Shown here piece after piece: positions 58,707 to 64,000 of a stretch of 64,000 bases of DNA. Source of the stretch: Xanthostigma xanthostigma (taxonomy: Eukaryota; Arthropoda; Insecta; Raphidioptera; Raphidiidae); assembly GCA_963575645.1 (NCBI GenBank), contig OY754465.1, forward strand, positions 41,566,401-41,630,400, given 5' to 3'. Positions within the stretch are counted from its first letter, which is position 1. Each line of letters starts with the position of its first letter. A model generated the notes under the pieces. That model was not told the DNA's origin. It ran no database searches and saw only the letters and a list, made by a program, of their open reading frames with translations. The translations under genes were made by a program, and so were the position numbers.

Positions 58707-59153
58707 CATTTCGATGAGATGAGAAACTTGTAAACGTGTACCATTACACAATTTGGACGCATCAAGATTTCGTATTAAAAGTAACGGAACAACGACTTTT
58801 AAACCAAATTTCTGATAAAGCATTTGAATCTTTTAGGGGTTAATTTTTGAAAAAAGTAGTTAATGTCCTTTCTCAGAGTTTAAACTATCTCTAAATTGAA
58901 TTTCACCACAATCGGCCAAGCTGTTTGGCCGTGAAAGCGTAATAGACTGACAGGCAGAGTTACTTTCGCATTTATAATATTGATAATTGGTATGGAAGAG
59001 TTTGAATATGACGACATAGCTGTAAATCGGACACTGGTGGTAATAACTCAGTATTCTCTCCCGAGATATTTTCTTAAAATAAGATTTTGAGACTTCATAA
59101 ATCAATTTTGAAAAATAGCAATAACATCTACGACTCTCTGGGGCAGTGTTTTC

Positions 59154-59626
59154 CAACCTTTTTTGTGCCATGCCCCATCTTAGCCTTTCTAAAATTCTTA
59201 TGCCCCCCCCCTTGTGTAACATACGTAATTTTTAATATTAAAAAATTGACTTGATAGTTTTTAGGAAGAAAATAATTTTAATAAAGATATCTCTATATTA
59301 ATTTATTATTTTAATTTAGTGAGATCCTAGCGCTTAAAGCTTGCTGCACAGAGATTTTATATTAGGTTCCAATTTGGTTAGCTTCAGTCTCAAGTCTCCA
59401 AGTTGTGTTATATCCAGCCGATTTCTTTTTTTTTACCAGTAAATTATTTACAGCACTAAATCCACATTCAGCTAAATATGAAGATGGAAACGGTAGCAAT
59501 AGTTTTCTTGCACATTTGATTGAATTTGGGCATTTGTTTTCTGTTTTCACACAGAGCCATGCTCGTGTCGAGTCCATTTTCGAATTGCCCCCCTGTGGGG
59601 CGTTGGCCCCACGTTGGGAAGCACCG
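59154..59626 (-). mobile_element. hAT element with transposase C-terminus
   Basis: CAGTGTTTTCCAACC at the left and GTTGGGAAGCACCG at the right are imperfect inverses of the CAGTGGTTCCCAAC type. The flanking octamers CTCTGGGG and CTTTAGAG agree at 5 of 8 positions, as expected for an old insertion. GCCCC-rich subterminal stretches are present at both ends. The interior is a large deletion that leaves only the 3' end of the transposase. Confidence 0.8.
59334..59577 (-). pseudogene. hAT transposase, C-terminal dimerisation region
   Basis: The minus-strand frame contains LLLPFPSSYLAECGFSAVNN, the conserved core of the hAT C-terminal dimerisation domain (Dimer_Tnp_hAT). A run of nine A then shifts the frame. 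In the next frame the expected continuation follows: NRLDIT, GDLRLKLTKLEPNIKSL, stop at 59334-59336. One extra A in the run explains the break. Upstream, the DDE catalytic and BED-finger regions are missing. Related proteins include transposases of the Charlie/ZBED type. This copy cannot be active. Confidence 0.85.
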
Positions 59627-59859
59627 CTTTAGAGTGTCCAAATGCTGAAACAGTATATAGGTATAACATCCTTCTACATGCAGGACTTTAGACGTTTGGT
59701 TGTACCTGTCACAAAACTCAGGAGAGAGAATATAATTGCAGATTTAATTAAATAAATAATAAAAGAAACCACGACGCAAGTGAAACTTTTATTAGATTGT
59801 AGGCGTTGGATTGTAGACACTTATCCATCACGATTAATTATAAACAACAACATTCACAT

Positions 59860-60085
59860 GAATACACGATTAAAAACATGTAGACACTGTACAGCACTTG
59901 CCCGCATGACATACTGACTATGTGTTATACATACTACACGGTCAGCTGATGCTAACCATGGGCGCCGCCATATTGGCCTTGGCTGCTCTACCGAGCGCCT
60001 ACTCCGAACGCCTGTTACTTTACCCCTACTCCGCGGCCGCCTGTAATGCGACATGCAACAGACGGCCAGAAAAATTCGGGGCGAT
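59860..60085. other. Isolated GC-rich block
   Basis: GGGCGCCGCCATATTGGCC, CTCTACCGAGCGCCTACTCC and CCGCGGCCGCCTGTAATG stand out against AT-rich surroundings. The word GCCGCCATATTGG contains a GCCAT core as bound by PHO/YY1-type proteins. It may be a promoter or an LTR fragment. The 88-codon minus-strand frame (59854-60120) shows no domain. Confidence 0.3.
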
Positions 60086-60579
60086 AAAATAAAAGTTAAT
60101 AATAAAAAAAGCATTTGCATAAAACTATTTGTTATTTAGCTTTAAATATTGCCTAAAATATAATGAATTATACAGGTGAGACATTATTTTGACAGCAGCT
60201 TGTATACACTAATAGTTTACACGCATATGACATGTGTACCTTCGAAGTACATTCCATCATAGGCATCACCAGGTAATAGCATAAACTATAAAGTATTCAT
60301 TATTCATCGAGTTAAAAATATTGGGTAGCTTGAATATTTTTTTATACAAAACTTTAAAATAGAAAGGATATAATTAATTCAAATACAATTGTATTTTTAT
60401 TGAAGATTTTGAATCAATTTACGCATTTCTTTTTTATAACTAGAAACAAATTTTATATCACTTAAATATCTGAGTGACTATCGAGATAAAAGCTGTAAAA
60501 TATGAAATTACGCAAGTTGTCCGACGTTGTCCGTGCGATGATATCTATGTATTTAATGGACTGTTTGCAGGACTATTTT

Positions 60580-60915
60580 TGAAGCTATACTTTTATTGGC
60601 GCGTTATGAAAAAATGAAATAAAATGGACGCTCATACTGTCACAAATTAACAAGATGAAGTTGCTCACAGAAGGATGCACACACTTTAACACCAAAATTT
60701 ACAGGATGAAGTTACTTGCAGAAAAAGGTTACCGACAGAATAGAGGTAGTGACCATTAACATACAGTAATGGACGTGCCTTCGCCATGTATTGTCGCAGT
60801 TACTTTTCGATTCACTGAGTGAGAGTATGGTAGAGATCATGTTCGCATGCGTTTATAACGTCTAATAGATGTATTTATGCTAATCTTACTCCAGTCGTTT
60901 TATTATTCTATTTCA
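60580..60915 (+). repeat. Dispersed repeat 'W', copy 2
   Basis: Colinear with 39180-39510. GGACGTGCCTTCGCCATGTA, GAGTATGGTAGAGATCATG and CTTACTCCAGTCGTTTTATT match the first copy. Both copies end in ATTTCAATAA- or ATTTCAATTA-like sequence. Confidence 0.7.
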
Positions 60916-63005
60916 ATTATTTGAATGCAAATTAAAAATTAGTATGGTTCTGAAATATGCTCCAATGTAAATTTTAATAAATAGCTCAAAATTGTACATA
61001 ATGATTAAAAAAAAATTTCGGATTCGAGTTTTTTTCGTTTCTTTACATTTTCTGAGAACATTTACCATTGTAATGTATGATTTTTTTACACCATCAGAAA
61101 GTAGAGATTTCAACGAACAAAAGGCCCATCGACTTTTTTAAAAAAGCAGATATTTTTACGTGAGAATTTTCGATTGAAAATTAGGGTGCTTTTTCGATAT
61201 TATGTCAAAATAAGGTGAAAAAATAAATATTTTAAATAAAAAAAAATACAGTGTGTTTGGGACATAAAAAGGTAAGTTTTCACCAAATTTCGTGAAAAAT
61301 TTTTTTTTTGTAAAAGATAAAAATATAAAACTAAAAACTTGGTTATTTGAATTTTTAACATAAATTTTGAGGTTATGTGAAAAAAGTTTAAATACAAAAG
61401 TTGTAGATCTTATTATTACCTACAACTTTGCCATTTACCTTTTTTCTATAGGACTTGTAGTTTTGCCGGAAATCAAGATAAACCGTTTTTTACCCTTAAA
61501 AACGTACCCCCATCCACTTCCCGACCTCAGATCGCCCGTAAAATATTATTCCTTTCATTTTTGTTATAATCTCTAATATCTAATCTGTAATAATCAAATG
61601 AGTACCTACCTATTGTAAGTATTACATGATTGATTTCTTCAAGAGTTTATTAAATTTTATTTTTTGTTGGTTTTGACTAGAGTTTTGTTTTAACTCGAAT
61701 GTACCTATAGTTGGATGAATTTAATTTTTGTAATCTTGTCGATAAAAACATATAAATTCTAGAAATGCGCTCTCTTATCTGGGTATTACAAAACACTCGA
61801 CAACCTGCAAGAAAACAAAATAACACAAATTCCGTTACAAGTACCTTATTATTGCGAACTTTTTGATGTGAAACATCTAATGTCGTATTTGGATGAAAAT
61901 AAAAATGTGCAATTGACGCGACGCTGTAATGATACGTCGTTACGTTTTTTTTTAGTTATTATTATTTCGTTAGATGACAGCCCGTGGCACTTTTTGTGTA
62001 TGAGTTGCATTATAATATGGCTTATGTGTTTGTATAGTTTAGCGTGGGTAAATAATAATTAGTGTCTTGTTATATATTGGTAAGTTACATGCGGCAGGGC
62101 CAAATTTAGTTACAGAACGAAAATTTATAATAATAATAATAATAATAGTAGTAATTTATTACTTCCATAAAAAATACATTGATTTATAAACTAACAAAAT
62201 ACACAGAAATGAAAGTATATAGGTTCCTTCCAAGGAAAACCTGTGCAGAAGGAACCATTATGAAAAAAAGAGATTATGTGAACATTTTAAACAAAACTTT
62301 GAATTATTCTGGACACAAAAAATGTGAAATAGATAGAAATAGAGAGGAATACTCTACATTTTTGAAATTGGTTTAAGATTTCATTTTTTTTTGTTCTGCT
62401 CCTTAAGGGTAGAATAATGTTTTTGATAAATCGTAATTAGCAAAATTAGCTAAAAAAAACGAGTAGTCCTGGAAAAATTTGGGCGTCTGTTACAGCTGTT
62501 AAAGAGGCTGTTTGAAATACACAGGACCTAATTCGTGTTGGAACAAACTAAAGTCTTTGGTCACGAATAATGAGTCATGTTTGATATAAAAAAGAAAAAA
62601 ATCGCCGCATAACTGTGATGCAACATTGCTATCTCTGCGAACTGCAACAGTAACCAAACTGCATTGTTCCAATTGTGTGGTCTGACGATTGTTAATTTGG
62701 TTGTTAAGTTTTTTCCAGGCTGCTGCTGAATTTCTGCAACTTCAGATAATTACCCTGTTGCCCTACGTGAGCACAAACACGATTTTGTGTCGGCACAATT
62801 GTTGAACGAAGTCAGGGCCGGAGTTTTTAAATATATTTAACAAACAAATTTGCACACTTGTGAAAATGATCTATACTATTATGGATATTGTGTTTTCGGA
62901 ATCTATCAGTAATTTTTTCAACCGCCAAGGTCAGAAAATCCATTTATTACTTCTACCAGTTTTGAATCTGGGAACAGGAAATTTTTAATCTAAACATCTA
63001 GGTAT
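60916..63005. other. Non-coding stretch
   Basis: No exon, RNA gene or paired ends recognised. Short frames (61367-61576, 61868-62062, 62179-62376) have no domain. An (AAT)n microsatellite with TAG variants lies near 62130-62155. Confidence 0.4.
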
Positions 63006-63010
63006 ATCTA

Positions 63011-63771
63011 TACTAGCGGGCCCGCCCGGTTTCACCCGGGTGCAAAAGAACCAATGGGGAAGGGAGGGACATGAGTACGCACATTCATCTTAGTTTACTG
63101 AGATGAATGTTGTGTCCAAATTTCATGATGATCGGAGTTACCGTTCAAAGTTTTTGTCGATAAAAAGCAGTAATTATACTTTTTAGTACCTATAGATAAT
63201 AAATTTCTTTTAAATCAATAATTACTGGAATTAATAAAATATTATAAATATTTAATTGAAAACACTGCAAGAAAATTATTTTTATATAGGTCCCTATAGT
63301 TATAACAGTGTTCAAATGAGCTATTAATTAGATTTATTTAATTTTAATTAGTCGTAAATAAAATTAAAATAAATTTAAATGTAAGAAAGTAATGTAGAAA
63401 ATAAAAAAAAAAATAAAATTTATTCGCCCAACGTAGGACCCAAACCCACGACTCCGATATCAATTAGTGTCACGTACTCTACCGACTGAGCTATTCGGGC
63501 TTGTGATGTGCTACGCTAATATTGGTATACTTAGTTACGGCATTTTATCTAAATAGAAGCTCATTTTTGAGATACATTTTGCAACATTTTTCATTGATGC
63601 TCCGCTCGTGTTGGTCGTAGCGTGATATTATATGGCCTATAGCCTTCATCGATAAATGGGCTATGCAACAATAAAAAAATTCAATTTGAACCAGTAGTTC
63701 CTGAGATTAGCGCGTTCAAACAAACAAACAAACAAACTCTTCAGCTTTATATATTAGTATAGATAGATAAA
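63011..63771 (+). mobile_element. Non-autonomous retroposon family 'V', long copy
   Basis: Starts TACTAGCGGGCCCGCCCGG and ends CAGCTTTATATATTAGTATA, preceded by (AAAC)n. It contains the middle section (about 63161-63574) that is missing at 52055-52394, including an inverted tRNA-Lys-like block and a poly(A)/T stretch near 63400. No protein is encoded. Confidence 0.8.
63426..63500 (-). repeat. tRNA-Lys(CTT)-like block inside the retroposon
   Basis: On the minus strand, GCCCGAATAGCTCAGTCGG starts a 75-nt sequence. It has an intact A box (TAGCTCAGTCGG), a degraded B box (GGTTTGGGTCC) and 3' GTTGGGC, which pairs with GCCCGAA at six of seven positions. It closely follows the metazoan tRNA-Lys(CTT) pattern. 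The anticodon stem no longer pairs and position 33 is not T, so this is a relic and not a working tRNA. Confidence 0.75.
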
Positions 63772-63839
63772 TAAAATTAAAGTGTCTGTTTGTGATGTCA
63801 AAATAACAACTTTTTACTAAATGTATATGTATGACATAA

Positions 63840-64000
63840 CAAAAAACAATTTTCAAAGTTTTTGTCTGTCTGTCTGTTTGTTCCGGCTAATCTCCTAAAC
63901 GTCTGAACCGATTTTGAAGGGACTTTCACTGCAGATAGCTAATGCTCTAAGGAGTAACTTAGGCTATTAAAAACTGTAGTTCGTTAAAACACATTCGCAT
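63840..64000. repeat. Dispersed repeat fragment at the window edge
   Basis: GTCTGTCTGTCTGTTTGTTC, CGGCTAATCTCC and GAACCGATTTTGAAGGGACT form a well-known kind of insect repeat end. It runs off the window. Confidence 0.5.

Noticed and set aside
63426..63500. Functional tRNA-Lys gene on the minus strand
   Set aside because: The anticodon stem does not pair, T33 is lost, and the block is embedded in a retroposon.
1..64000. CRISPR array or bacterial operon
   Set aside because: Tandem repeats here have diverged units without unique spacers of fixed length, and the genome style (introns, LINEs, MITEs) is animal.

Overview
The window looks like a stretch of AT-rich insect nuclear genome. It shows spliced introns, non-LTR retrotransposons, many small DNA transposons with visible target-site duplications, and a repeat tail (52.1-52.4 kb and 63.0-63.8 kb) of a kind I associate with moth and butterfly genomes. 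Lepidoptera is my best guess. The order is inferred from repeat flavour only and is not proven.

Only one host protein-coding gene can be supported. It is a plus-strand gene with a 121-nt coding part in one exon (46997-47117, signal peptide), a 5.9-kb intron, and a large terminal exon (53044-55292). Together these give a 789-residue secreted, Ser/Thr/Pro-rich protein with two furin-type cleavage sites near its C-terminus. A poly(A) signal lies at 55613-55618. At least one upstream untranslated exon must exist, because a splice acceptor sits just before the start codon; I could not locate it.

The rest is repeat-derived or unassigned non-coding DNA. 0-7 kb: a 31-bp minisatellite, a rearranged PIF/Harbinger element with a MADF-domain remnant, a poly(A)-tailed SINE with a perfect 15-bp duplication, and a nested terminal-inverted-repeat element. 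7-9.5 kb: LINE fragments, two from one family in opposite orientation. 11.4-12.2 kb: a ~330-bp tandem satellite. 14.5-25.3 kb: Harbinger-like MITEs, a decayed LINE, an inverted-repeat element and an 830-bp hAT element inside a tRNA-like repeat. 27-38.3 kb: palindromes, a 494-bp hAT element, an LTR-retrotransposon leader with four tRNA-Ser primer-binding sites, a LINE end, and a 1.6-kb element with ~500-bp inverted arms and a small zinc-finger-like ORF. 38-46.7 kb: GC-rich fold-back repeats, tandem duplications, two hAT MITEs and a 780-bp hairpin. The host gene's intron (47.1-53.0 kb) holds at least five repeat insertions. 56-64 kb: a third copy of a ~630-bp repeat, a palindrome, a hAT element with the C-terminal end of its transposase, and a repeat with an embedded tRNA-Lys-like block.

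Several insertions can be timed because a second, uninterrupted copy of the host repeat lies elsewhere in the window (5.1-5.5 kb against 50.7-51.8 kb; 19.5-20.7 kb against 25.7-26.0 kb). No CRISPR array, operon or intact functional RNA gene was seen. All alignments were made by eye.
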